Assembly (NCBI RefSeq): GCF_004361815.1
Contig: NZ_SNWA01000003.1
Location: 434,001 to 498,000, forward strand
Source: Paraburkholderia sp. BL10I2N1
GTDB lineage: Bacteria > Pseudomonadota > Gammaproteobacteria > Burkholderiales > Burkholderiaceae
Reading direction: 5' to 3'
DNA length: 64,000 bases
A program made the position numbers and the translations under genes. The notes beneath the pieces are model-generated. The model was not told the origin of the DNA. It searched no databases and saw nothing but the letters and a program-made list of their open reading frames with translations. Numbering within the stretch: position 1 is the stretch's first letter; each line of letters begins with the position of its first letter. Of the stretch, positions 33,370 to 41,581 are shown one piece after another.

Positions 33370-34343
33370 ATATCCGTGCTCGAATGGCCGAACAGACCGC
33401 CAATCTGCGTTCTGCTTCAGATATCCCGAAGGACGAAGTCGCAGCCTCCAGGCAAATGAACGATAAACCGAAGACCGGACCGGGAATGGCTGCTGCCTTG
33501 GCTGCGGCTAATATCAAGATTCAAGAACTGGAGACGCGCGGCGCGCAATCTGTGTTGCCCGTGTCAGAGATAGTGCCGAACCCGTGGCAGCCCCGGAGGG
33601 TTTTCAACGAGGGGAAGCTAGCTGAACTGGCCGAGTCGATTCGCGAAGTTGGGCTGGTACAACCGATCGTCGTTCGCCGAACGGAGTCCGCCTATCAGAT
33701 TGTTGCGGGCGAGCGGCGTTGGCGCGCGCACAAGCTGATCGGATTTGAGGAAATAAAAGTCCTCGTCGTTGATTGCACGGACCAGGATATGGCGGTGCTG
33801 GCGCTGGTGGAAAACATCGGTCGGGATGACCTGGCCGACTATGAGATTTCCATCTCCATTCGCCGTACCGAAAAAGAGTTTCCGAATCGCACCCGTTTGG
33901 CGGAAGCTGTCGGCATGAGCCGGCGGGGGCTGTACAGATACCTCGCATTCGAAAGCTTACCCGTGTTCATCACGAGCGACCTCGATATCAATCCGACGCT
34001 TATCGGTGGCAATGCCGCCGACGCTATTGCGAATGTCATCAAGAAGCATGGTGAGGAAGCGGTTACCGCTGCCCGAGAGCTTTGGCCGGAAGTCGTATCG
34101 GGAAACCTAGACCAAGGTAGATATGCTCCGGCGATTGCTGCCTTGGTGGGCCGTCGTGCATCTAGCACAACTGCTCGCGAGCGTTCAATCGAGAAGTTTT
34201 TTGCGGGAAATAATCACGCAGGCAGTATTACCAAGGACGTGAACAGCTTTACCGTAAAAATCAAAACGGGGGTCCTGTCAGATGCACAGGAGACGCGGAT
34301 TCGCCAGGTCATAAGCGAGTTGTTTAACGGCGGTCCCTCCTGA
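33366..34343 (+). CDS. parB: ParB-type centromere-binding CTPase
   Basis: 325 residues. The N-terminal ParB/Srx domain has the nucleotide motifs GERRWRAHK (115-123) and ENIGRDDL (149-156). The central HTH region is around 165-190 (RTRLAEAVGMSRRGLYRYLA). The C-terminus (VNSFTVKIKTGVLSDAQETR) should dimerise. It would load at parS and slide as a CTP clamp. A terminator follows 24 bases after the stop, and two identical palindromes 170 and 300 bases downstream are the best parS candidates. Confidence 0.93.
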   Translation: MNIRARMAEQTANLRSASDIPKDEVAASRQMNDKPKTGPGMAAALAAANIKIQELETRGAQSVLPVSEIVPNPWQPRRVFNEGKLAELAESIREVGLVQPIVVRRTESAYQIVAGERRWRAHKLIGFEEIKVLVVDCTDQDMAVLALVENIGRDDLADYEISISIRRTEKEFPNRTRLAEAVGMSRRGLYRYLAFESLPVFITSDLDINPTLIGGNAADAIANVIKKHGEEAVTAARELWPEVVSGNLDQGRYAPAIAALVGRRASSTTARERSIEKFFAGNNHAGSITKDVNSFTVKIKTGVLSDAQETRIRQVISELFNGGPS

Positions 34344-34367
34344 GCGAGGCATGGCTGATGGGTCTGG

Positions 34368-34393
34368 AGCCCGCATCGACGCGGGCTTTTTTT
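34368..34393 (+). terminator. Rho-independent terminator of parAB
   Basis: AGCCCGC (34368-34374), loop ATCGAC, GCGGGCT (34381-34387), then a T-run through 34393. Confidence 0.9.
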
Positions 34394-34514
34394 CGGCTGC
34401 GAGATCCAGCGTGCTGTAGCCGCCGTTACACGCGATGCCGATGCGAGTTCACAGCTTGGCTCCTCGGGGCCGGGTACAGGCCCAGTGCGGCGGAGGCGCA
34501 TGGTAGCGAACGGC

Positions 34515-34534
34515 AGTGTGCTACTAGGCACACT
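34515..34534. repeat. parS-like palindrome, copy 1
   Basis: AGTGTGCTACTAGGCACACT: 7-bp arms AGTGTGC / GCACACT around a six-base centre, identical to copy 2. It is placed downstream of parB, as in many parABS loci. Confidence 0.65.
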
Positions 34535-34640
34535 TTTCATACGCGCCGCGGATTGTGGGGGCTCGAGAGTCAGCTGCCTATCAACATCCCTTGCGGCCGC
34601 GTGATTGAAGTTAGCCGTGCCTCGGCACGCGCGGTGAAGG

Positions 34641-34660
34641 AGTGTGCTACTAGGCACACT
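34641..34660. repeat. parS-like palindrome, copy 2
   Basis: The same 20 bases as copy 1, followed in both cases by TT; flanking sequences otherwise differ, so the palindrome itself is what has been conserved. Confidence 0.65.
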
Positions 34661-34850
34661 TTCCCGAGGAGGCCTCTTGCGAGGCGACCCGAGTCGGCTG
34701 CAAAGCCGGCAGCGCTCCGCTGCCGTATGCCGCCGGTGAAGTGTCTGGATCCGAACACTTTGCCCAGCGGACGATGGCTGCTGTCGCCAGCCCAGATTGG
34801 ATTCGCGGACAAGAGACAGCTGGCTGCTCGCCGGCTACTGGGGCCGATAT

Positions 34851-34938
34851 GTGCCCAAAATGTGCCCCAAGGAGAGATGCGCCTAAGAGAAGTGCCCAAA
34901 GAGTGCCCTAGCAGCGATGTGCTCAAAAAGTGCGGGGA
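34851..34938 (+). repeat. Helically phased GTGCCC repeats
   Basis: GTGCCCAAA-like units start at 34851, 34862, 34892, 34903, 34919 and 34930 (GTGCCCAAA, GTGCCCCAA, GTGCCCAAA, GTGCCCTAG, GTGCTCAAA, GTGCGGGGA), plus a weaker GCGCCTAAG near 34879. Three pairs are spaced exactly 11 bases, about one helical turn. Confidence 0.55.
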
Positions 34939-35092
34939 AACGGATTTCGTGAGACTGGGGCGCTTTTCGTGAGACTCGAAAAACGGAAATAACGAGACTG
35001 CCCGGAGCGGGAGAAGCGTTGCGTTGCTGTGATACGGTGGTGGGGCTACGGGGCAGTCCGGCACACGATCGCCTGGCACGCAGTCCAGTGTT

Positions 35093-35937
35093 TCACTTTA
35101 GATAGGGGATGTACGCACTGAAATCGATCGGTGCGACCGTGCCGACTTGCCGCAGGCGCTGCAGCAGGGTGAACAGGAAAAAGGCCAATGCGGTGTCAGT
35201 GCCGCTGACGACCAATTCAGCGGCCTCGCTCAGAAACGCGCCAGCTCGCGCGACACACCCAAGGTCAATCGGGCGCTCCGGCCAAGCCCGCTATGACCTC
35301 GGGAAACGGTTCTCCGAAGGGCGGCGACCACCCCACTATCCGTGCACAACAGCCCAGCCAGAATGGGAATCGGTGGTTTCAGCGCCGTCGCCCCCAAGGT
35401 CAATCGGGCGCTCCGGCCAAGCCCGCCATGACCTCGGGAAACGGTTCTCCGAAGGGCGGCGACCACCCCACTATCCGTGCACAACAGCCCAGCCAGAATG
35501 GGAATCGGTGGTTTCAGCGCCGTCGCCCCTCGAATGTCGACCGTTGCAGCGCTGGTGCGATGCAGACCGCGCACGGAGGCGGCCTTGTCCCCGGCATGGC
35601 TCTTATCGACCGATTGCTTAACTTCGAACACGGCATAGACCGGTTCCGCAAGCACGTACAGGAAGTCTTGGTGCTTCAGCACGAGATGGGTGTACTGGCC
35701 GTCGTAGACCACGATGTCAATTGAGTCACTGCAATTTCCTCGGTTATCGATCACGGTCGCCTTGTCGGCGCGATAGCGCTCCGGCAGGTGTCTGACCAGC
35801 ATCCCCAGCCAGTTCGCTTCAACTGCGGCCCCTTTGTCACCGGGGTGGTTGATAGCGCTGCGTGCAAGCGCCAGGTCGCCGGCGAGCGACGCCTGCAGGT
35901 TCGCGAAGAGCAGTTTCAAGTCAACCTGATTTGGCAT
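35093..35937 (-). pseudogene. DUF6602-like nuclease-fold gene, frameshifted and internally duplicated
   Basis: From the ATG at 35937 the product begins MPNQVDLKLLFANLQASLAG and continues through SDSIDIVVYDGQYTHLVLKH and EPVYAVFEVKQSVDK. This is a D...E-x-K pattern of a restriction-endonuclease-like fold, as I recall for DUF6602. The open frame ends at 35230, but the expected C-terminus (SEAAELVVSGTDTALAFFLF, FSAYIPYLK) is still present in a different frame down to 35093. Two frameshifts are implied, one near a run of four Gs in each repeat copy. A 135-base tandem duplication lies inside the gene. It is probably inactive unless the shifts are sequencing errors. Confidence 0.7.
35258..35529. 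repeat. 135-bp tandem direct duplication inside the DUF6602-like gene
   Basis: Two copies with a period of 135 bases (units 35261-35395 and 35396-35530, approximately) differ at one visible position (T versus C near 35292/35427). The duplication keeps the reading frame (45 codons). Confidence 0.9.
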
Positions 35938-35941
35938 TGCA

Positions 35942-36130
35942 TCACCACACGAAATCGCTGTAGTAAGGCCGCGCACGCGCTACACCGGCGGCTTGCGCGA
36001 TCGCTTGCTTTTCCGCTTGCGATAGGTCGACGGGGCCGACAGTGTGTTTCAAATCCCGAGCCTTTTTGCGCACAATTGCTCGCGGCTCGATCGGGCTTGG
36101 CTCTTCGTCGAGTGCGATAGGGATAGGCAT
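35942..36130 (-). CDS. Small hypothetical protein preceding the DUF6602-like gene
   Basis: 62 residues (MPIPIALDEEPSPIEPRAIV ...). It is basic in the middle (RKKARDLKHTV) and ends AAGVARARPYYSDFVW. Its stop is two bases from the start of the DUF6602-like gene, so they form a pair. Small genes paired with nuclease-like genes are often antitoxins or partners, but nothing in the sequence proves that here. The ribosome site is weak (GCGAAG). I do not recognise the family. Confidence 0.45.
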   Translation of the reverse strand: MPIPIALDEEPSPIEPRAIVRKKARDLKHTVGPVDLSQAEKQAIAQAAGVARARPYYSDFVW

Positions 36131-36417
36131 CTTCGCCGTAAAGGAGGGGACTTGCGCCGATTCGTGTCAGTCAGAATCAGACCTGCAGAGGACCGTGAGA
36201 ATGCTGGCCGCCGTGCATCGGTCTGTCCAAACGATTGCCGCTGACGGGTATTCGCGCTCCGCTCATCGGTGCCCGGTGTCTTGACTCTCGCTGCGGGTAG
36301 GATGAAATAGGCCGAGTGGAGGCTTTCTGGAAAAGCGGCATTTTTGACGTCCTTTCGGAACCCATTGGCCATTCCGTGCCTAGATAGATACTTCGACTGA
36401 ATCGTTGACCATAAAAC

Positions 36418-36990
36418 ATGCACCCTCACCTCTCAGAGCCAATACATAAGGTCGTCGACGACCCGCTTCGCCTCGCCACGCTTTATCGGGCTGGCTACGG
36501 CAAGCAGTGGAACTCGCTACGGGAGGCGGCAGCCCACCTTAGGGCCTTCAACATGGCTATCGGCTTCGCGCGAATCCGAGAGGCCGTAGCAGTTTCTGAG
36601 CTTCCCGCCGAGGTATTCCAGCTGTTCGACGTTGTCGGAATAGTCAACCATACCGCGCGCGGGCTGCTCCGCGCTGCGCGCGAGCATGGTCTGGAAGCAC
36701 TTGTAGCTCGCGCTAAAGAAGTGGACGCGACTGGGAAGGCGAGAGCACAGATCCTCGCTTTACTCTGCGACGGTGAGGTTCCCGCCACGTCTTACCTGCG
36801 CACAAGCTACCGACCGCTCGCGCTCGCAGAAAAATATAACGAGGGGCTAAGGATAGGCGCTTGGTCATCGACGACTGAAGCTGCTCACGCCTTGGGCATC
36901 CATCAATCGCGAATCGTGAAGGCGAACAAGATCGCTTCTCTTCCGGGGGAAGTGAAATGGGCGGCGACAATTATCTTGGCCGGTCGTTGA
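36418..36990 (+). pseudogene. 5' half of a KorB/ParB-like regulator with two HTH repeats, cut by IS21
   Basis: The native coding part ends at 36957; the last residues (WAATIILAGR) are read from the IS21 end. It has two similar helical units: ~18-66 (LATLYRAGYGKQWNSLREAA, MAIGFARIREAVAVSELPAE) and ~133-179 (PLALAEKYNEGLRIGAWSST, IHQSRIVKANKIASLPGEV). Both end in a recognition-helix-like segment followed by (S/A)xLPxEV. The second matches the HTH of the 28344 regulator. Rejoining 36957 to 39920 restores one frame (LPGEVK then ALFPSIG), giving a protein of about 280 residues. It was presumably a plasmid-gene repressor before the insertion. Confidence 0.75.
36953..36957. repeat. Target-site duplication of the IS21 insertion, left
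   Basis: TGAAA, repeated at 39915-39919 directly after the other IS end. Removing one copy plus the element restores the interrupted reading frame. Confidence 0.75.
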
Positions 36991-37119
36991 CGATTGTTTT
37001 GGCCGGTGGTGAGGAGTCGGAGGCGGCGTAGCCGCCGGAGACGACGAACCACCGGCGGCGCCGCGTCGGCGGGGCTTTAGGATGGGCTGATCGAAGCTTT
37101 AAGAAGAAGCCGTCAGCTC

Positions 37120-38613
37120 ATGTCTGGAACCCGCATTACCGACCAACAGGTTCGTCTTTACATGACCAAGCGCAAACACCATCCGCAGGAAGTCGCGGCC
37201 GCCAAGGCCGGAATAAGCGTGCGTTCCGCACGCCGCATCGAGCGTGACGCGACTCTGCCATCCCAGAAGCCTCGGCGCTCCTGGCGCACCCGTCCCGATC
37301 AGTTCGCCGATGTCTGGGATAGCGAAGTTTTACCGCTACTGCGTAACGCTCCCCATCTGATGGGCATTACGATCCTGCGCAAGCTGCAGGAGGATCACCC
37401 GGAGCGCTATCCCGACAGCATGCGCCGCACGCTGGAGCGACGCATTCATCAATGGCGGGCGCTTGAGGGCCCCAGTCAGGAGATCTTCTTCCCCCAGGAG
37501 CATCAGCCCGGCGTGCGTGGGCTGTCGGACTTCACCGATATGAGCAAGCTGTGCGTGACGATTGGCGGCGCACCGTTCGCGCACCGGCTGTACCACTTCG
37601 TGCTGGCGTTCTCACGCTGGGAGTATGCCTACGTAGTCGAGGGCGGCGAGAGCTTCGAGGCCCTCGCAACCGGATTGCAGAACGCCCTGTGGCAGGCGGG
37701 AGGTTGCCCTCGCGAGCATCGCACCGACAGCCTGTCGGCCGCCTTCAAAAACCTGAGCGAGAAGGAGGACTTCACGATCCGTTACAAGGCGCTGCTCGAT
37801 CATTACGACATGCAGGGCACGCGCAACAATCGCGGTCTGGGTCACGAGAACGGGAGTATCGAATCCTCGCACCGGTATCTGAAGGACGCGGTCGATCAGG
37901 CCTTGATGCTTCGTGGCCATCGCGACTTCGCTGATCGTGCTGCCTACGATGAATTCATCCGCGAGCAGGTGATGCGTCGAAACCGGCGCAACGCCGCCGC
38001 GTTCCGTATCGAGCGCCAGCAGCTTCAGGATCTGCCGGAGTACCGTTCCACCGACTTCGTCGAGGAGGAGGCTCCTGTGACCCGCTGCAGTACGTTCACG
38101 GTGCGCGGCATCCTCTACAGTGCGCCGTCGCGCCTGATTGGTCACCGGCTGAAGGTGCGCGTCTACGGCGACCGGCTCGACTGTTACCTGTCCGGCGTGC
38201 TGGTGCACAGCACCGCACGGGGCTCCCGTGCGCACGACAACCGCCACGCGCTAGATTACCGCCACTTCATTGGCTCCCTGAAGCGCAAACCGCAGGCATT
38301 CAAGGGGCTCGCGTTTCGTGACGCACTGTTCCCGCGCGAGGCCTACCGCCGGACCTGGGAACAACTCGATTCCCGCCTGTCGCAACGCGAAGCATGCAAG
38401 ACGATGGTTGGCCTGCTTGAACTCGCCGGCCTGCACGGCGTGGAGGCCGTACTGGCCGGACAGCTTGACGTGTTGCTGGAAGCCGGCGAGCTGCCCGATC
38501 TCAAAGCGCTGCGTGAGCAGTACGCGCCCCGTGAGGCCTCGTGTCCTGAAGTGGAGGTTCAGATGCCGCCCGTTGCCGTCTATGACGAACTGCTCGAGGA
38601 GATGGCAGCATGA
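37120..38613 (+). CDS. istA: IS21 transposase IstA
   Basis: 497 residues. There is an N-terminal HTH (MTKRKHHPQEVAAAKAGISV, RSARRIERDATLP) and then an rve DDE core: aspartate in GLSDFTDMSKLCVTIGG, aspartate in EHRTDSLSAAF, glutamate in GHENGSIESSHRYLKDAVDQ. The C-terminal beta domain (TVRGILYSAPSRLIGHRLKV) is typical of IstA. It cuts and joins the element ends together with IstB. The frame is intact and the stop overlaps istB (ATGA). Confidence 0.95.
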   Translation: MSGTRITDQQVRLYMTKRKHHPQEVAAAKAGISVRSARRIERDATLPSQKPRRSWRTRPDQFADVWDSEVLPLLRNAPHLMGITILRKLQEDHPERYPDSMRRTLERRIHQWRALEGPSQEIFFPQEHQPGVRGLSDFTDMSKLCVTIGGAPFAHRLYHFVLAFSRWEYAYVVEGGESFEALATGLQNALWQAGGCPREHRTDSLSAAFKNLSEKEDFTIRYKALLDHYDMQGTRNNRGLGHENGSIESSHRYLKDAVDQALMLRGHRDFADRAAYDEFIREQVMRRNRRNAAAFRIERQQLQDLPEYRSTDFVEEEAPVTRCSTFTVRGILYSAPSRLIGHRLKVRVYGDRLDCYLSGVLVHSTARGSRAHDNRHALDYRHFIGSLKRKPQAFKGLAFRDALFPREAYRRTWEQLDSRLSQREACKTMVGLLELAGLHGVEAVLAGQLDVLLEAGELPDLKALREQYAPREASCPEVEVQMPPVAVYDELLEEMAA

Positions 38614-39452
38614 ACGCGCCCGCACATGACGGTGGCCGCCTGGCCCTGATGCTCAACGAGCTGCGCTTGCCAACGATCGGCAGGTTGTGGCCCGAGTTCG
38701 CGGAGCGCTCGGACAAGGAAGGCTGGCAGGCCACGCGACTGCTTGGCGCACTGCTTGAGCACGAGCTGGCTGAGCGCGCCAAACGACGCATCGAGCGGCA
38801 CCGCACCGAGTCGCAGATGGACCCGACCAAGACGCTCGCCACCTTCGACTTCAGCGCCGTGCCAATGGTCTCGAAGGCCCATGTCACGGCGCTGGCCACC
38901 GGCGAGTCATGGCTGGAGAAAGGCGCCACGGTCCTTCTGTTCGGGCCACCTGGTGTCGGCAAGAGCCATCTCGGATCGGCCATCGGGCACGCCCTGATCG
39001 ATGCCGGATACCGCGTGCTGTTCACGCGCACCAGCGAACTCGTCCAGAAGCTGCAGGCGGCACGCCAGAGCCTGCAGTTGCCTTCCGCACTGGCCAAGCT
39101 CGACCGCTTCGACCTCATCGTCCTCGATGACCTGTCGTACGCCCGCAAGGACCAGGCCGAGACCAGCGTGCTGTTCGAACTGATTGCCGAGAGGTACGAG
39201 CGTAAAAGTCTTCTGATAACGGCCAATCAACCGTTCTCGGGCTGGAATGACGTGTTCCCTGACCCCGGCATGACGGTCGCCGCCATCGACCGGCTTGTGC
39301 ATCATTCGACGATCTTCGAGCTCAACGTCGAAAGCTACCGCCGCCGCAAGGCCGGCGACAAACAGAACGCACGGCGGCGTCAATTACACGACGACAACCC
39401 TGCCATCCCGTTCAGTGGCCCGCCACCTGAGGACGGCAACGTTGCGCAGTAA
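38610..39452 (+). CDS. istB: IS21 helper ATPase IstB
   Basis: 280 residues. It is an AAA+ ATPase related to DnaA/DnaC, with Walker A FGPPGVGKSHLGSAIG (about 111-126), Walker B DLIVLDDLSYARKDQ (~167-181), and the sensor region SLLITANQPFSGWNDVFPDP. It selects the target DNA and activates IstA. The start overlaps the istA stop. The last codons run into a GTTGCGCAGTAAC repeat shared with the following passenger gene. Confidence 0.95.
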   Translation: MNAPAHDGGRLALMLNELRLPTIGRLWPEFAERSDKEGWQATRLLGALLEHELAERAKRRIERHRTESQMDPTKTLATFDFSAVPMVSKAHVTALATGESWLEKGATVLLFGPPGVGKSHLGSAIGHALIDAGYRVLFTRTSELVQKLQAARQSLQLPSALAKLDRFDLIVLDDLSYARKDQAETSVLFELIAERYERKSLLITANQPFSGWNDVFPDPGMTVAAIDRLVHHSTIFELNVESYRRRKAGDKQNARRRQLHDDNPAIPFSGPPPEDGNVAQ

Positions 39453-39479
39453 CGCATCCGTGACCCGGTAACGGGTCAC
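39441..39479. promoter_or_regulatory. Operator-like repeat and hairpin between istB and the passenger gene
   Basis: GTTGCGCAGTAAC (39441-39453) matches two exact GTTACGCAGTAAC copies at 39645 and 39763 with one difference. It is followed by GTGACCCGGTAACGGGTCAC (39460-39479), a perfect 8-bp hairpin with loop GTAA. The hairpin could end istAB transcription; no T-run follows. Confidence 0.55.
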
Positions 39480-39505
39480 GAAATCGACCGGATCTGGACA
39501 GGAAA

Positions 39506-39835
39506 ATGGCAAAAACAGCAGCACAACGGCAAGCCGAATATCGGGCCCGGCGCCCTCATTCGGGCTCGGACGATAACGGTCAGCGTCGCCTGAACGCCTG
39601 GATTGACACCCGCGCCTTCCTCGCGCTTGCCCGGGTGGCGCGCCGTTACGCAGTAACGAAACAGGAATTGATCGAGAAACTGATCATCGCGGAAGAGGAG
39701 CGTGTTCTCGCGGGGATCGATTGCGATTCAGCGCAGTGGCAGGAGTACTTCGACAGCCCATTGTTACGCAGTAACGATGAGCGTCAACTACGCGATTACC
39801 CACCGACAACTACGAAGGAGCAACGTCAAATATGA
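39506..39835 (+). CDS. Passenger gene in IS21: putative small DNA-binding protein
   Basis: 109 residues with AGGA upstream. The basic N-terminus MAKTAAQRQAEYRARRPHSG is followed by a short helical core (LNAWIDTRAFLALARVARRY, AVTKQELIEKLIIAEEERVL) that resembles a ribbon-helix-helix or small HTH protein. The tail is polar. Two exact copies of the palindrome GTTACGCAGTAAC lie inside the gene in different reading frames, and a third near-copy lies in front, which suggests that the protein binds its own gene. Not a known part of the basic IS21 machinery. Function is inferred. Confidence 0.6.
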   Translation: MAKTAAQRQAEYRARRPHSGSDDNGQRRLNAWIDTRAFLALARVARRYAVTKQELIEKLIIAEEERVLAGIDCDSAQWQEYFDSPLLRSNDERQLRDYPPTTTKEQRQI

Positions 39836-39901
39836 CCTTATAACCAGCGACAATTACCCCGTTGACCGGCCAAGATAGTTGTCGCTGACCGGCCATGCTG
39901 C

Positions 39902-40222
39902 TTGACGCTGTCTATGAAAGCACTTTTTCCTAGTATTGGGGCTACATTGGGGTGGGAGCTCGTCCAACTAACGAAGGTGCGGGGACGTAAAGCGATGAGA
40001 AGCGTGGCTCTTCAGGCGAGCACGGCGATTCCGCGGCTCTCAAAGGAAGAGTTGATGAACCGCTTGGTAGGTTTAAAAGGGAAAACCGTTGACGTAAAGG
40101 TGAGAAGAGCAGCGGGAAAACTTGTGCTCGAATTTCACTGCGATGCTGCCGATCCCGCCAGCGAATCGCATCTGTCAATGATAGCCACGTGGCTTTCGGC
40201 CCTAGGCCCAGCGGGCCGTTGA
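39902..40222 (+). pseudogene. 3' half of the IS21-interrupted KorB/ParB-like regulator
   Basis: The native sequence resumes at 39920 (ALFPSIGATLGWELVQLTKV, RLSKEELMNRLVGLKGKTVD, ASESHLSMIATWLSAL). Aligned by eye with the 28344 regulator it corresponds to the helices after the HTH (TFGDDRRISFRTIDLLEQLS, RDILVALATG) and the small C-terminal beta domain. The apparent start at 39902 lies in the IS end and is not native. Confidence 0.7.
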
Positions 40223-40549
40223 TTCTCTCAAAAGTCGATATACTGAATTTGAGCGGAAGCGGTTTTTCGCGCGCTCTCACGCGTAGTCCCGAGTCCTACG
40301 ACTGCAACGGAGGAGAAACAAGCCGGTCCCGGCGTGCACGCAAACGAGCACGGCATGCTAGGGCTTGCGCGGCTCAGGCGCTAATGGGTCTCCTGTCCGG
40401 GCGCCGATCGGAAAACACTTTGCGCCGAGCCGTTGCTGTGCGCTTGCCTGCCGAAGGAACGATTCGACTTCCCGGTACTGATGGCCAAGTTCCGCCGTTG
40501 CATCGCTCGCGCAGCGCCGTCGCGGTTGCTGCGAAGAAGCGCTTCACCG

Positions 40550-41581
40550 CCTTGTAGAGTTGATCAGGGTGGAATGCTTCGCTTGGCGCGCGAGGGCGGC
40601 CAGCGCCGCTTCGACGTCGGCGCCGCTTTCGGCCGCTTCGCGGCGTACGCGGCCAATGTCGCGCTTGTCGGGCAGGGCCGGAATGAGCGGGGTGCCGACC
40701 GGGCAGGCCAGCGGGTCGCGCGGAAAGCCGCGCGCCTGAATGTAGTCGCCGAGTGCCTCGAGCACACTGGGCACAAGCGGAATGAAACGTTCCTTCGCAC
40801 CCTTGCCCACGACGCGCAGCAGGTGGATCGAGCCGACTTCGGCTTCGGCGTAACGGACAGTGATGTCGTCGGTGAAGGCCCCCGCACAGTTCCGCGCGGC
40901 GCACTCCCGTGCTGTACGTGAAGGCGAGCACGAAGCGCATGCGGGCTGCGCAGCAGAGTCGGACTGGGGGCCGAGCACGCGCGCGCATTGCAAACGTCCA
41001 GGCTTCCCTCGTCAGGCTGCGCTCCACCTGGATGCGCGGCTTCGCGGCAACCCGCCGCTCATTTCCCGCCTCGTCGGGTTCGCTGCCGAGAAATACCCTG
41101 ATCTTGGCGAAGGCGTTGTGGTCAAGGTACTAGGCAGCGACGAGATCACCGAAGCACTTTTTCAGGGCCGCGAGCGCGTCCTGACGGCTCTTGACCGACA
41201 GCGGGCCGCGAAACGGGCGCCACCCAGGTTCGCCGCGCGGCACGGCGCAGTGCATCACCCAGTGCGCGGCCGGTTGCGGATCAACGAGGAACCGGTTGAT
41301 GTATTCGCGCGCGTCGTTGATGTCGAGGCTCGACAGCGGTTTGCCTTTCGCAAAGATCGCCCATAGCAGCTGCCGCTCGGCTTCGGCCCGGTACTTGTCC
41401 CGCGCATTCGGATTCTCATAGTCGGCCAGCCAGAATCCGATGGTTCTGCGCGCCGCTGTTGTCCTTGATCAGGTGGCGGTCCGCGCCGCGCGAGCCGTCG
41501 AGCGCCGCCGGGATGAGGAAGTAATTCCAGCGGCACGACGCCCGTGACCGGCTCCCCTCCGTCCGCCGAAGTAAAGGTCAT
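40550..41581 (-). pseudogene. Tyrosine recombinase (phage-type integrase), degraded
   Basis: Fragments in several minus-strand frames read as one integrase. N-terminal SAM-like: GAQNHRILAGYENPNARDKY, AEAERQLLWAIFAKGKPLSS, REYINRFLVDPQPAAHWVMH and WRPFRGPLSVKSRQDALAAL (about 41520-41150). Catalytic beta region: RFVLAFTYSTGVRRAELCGG, SIHLLRVVGKGAKERFIPLV. A late part is FHPDQLYKAVKRFFAATATA. The His-x-x-Arg and Tyr of the active site are not found, and at least two frameshifts are present, so it is dead. The family is one common on Burkholderia plasmids. Confidence 0.75.

Larger units (their letters stand above)
34394..35092. other. Repeat-rich non-coding stretch downstream of parAB (candidate centromere)
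   Basis: No convincing gene. It contains two identical 20-base palindromes (34515-34534, 34641-34660), a run of GTGCCC-type short repeats (34851-34938), and three loose copies of (C/A)GTGAGACT or ACGAGACT around 34949-35000. The layout, near parB, suggests a partition site. Confidence 0.55.
36958..39914 (+). mobile_element. IS21-family element with an extra gene, about 2.96 kb
   Basis: It is bounded by the TGAAA duplication. The tips TGGGCGGCGACAA (left) and TAGACAGCGTCAA (right, complement) match at 9 of 13 positions. Inside each end lie further repeats of CTTGGCCGGTC / GACAAxTATCTTGGCCGG, as is usual for IS21. It contains istA, istB and a third small gene. At 2.96 kb it is longer than most IS21 elements (about 2-2.6 kb), the excess being the extra gene and the spacer around it. 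Confidence 0.85.

Noticed and set aside
34949..35000. Three loose copies of GTGAGACT / CGAGACT as an extra iteron set
   Set aside because: Too short and too few to tell from chance; noted only as part of the repeat-rich region.
35258..35529. Possible CRISPR or other repeat array
   Set aside because: There are only two long tandem copies with no spacers; it is a simple in-gene duplication. No CRISPR array was seen anywhere in the window.
35109..35724. Two overlapping plus-strand ORFs over the 135-bp repeat
   Set aside because: The repeat encodes DUF6602-like sequence on the minus strand; the plus frames are low-complexity shadows.
40550..41581. Active integrase with an attachment site
   Set aside because: The frame is broken and the catalytic His/Arg/Tyr end is missing; no flanking direct repeats were seen.
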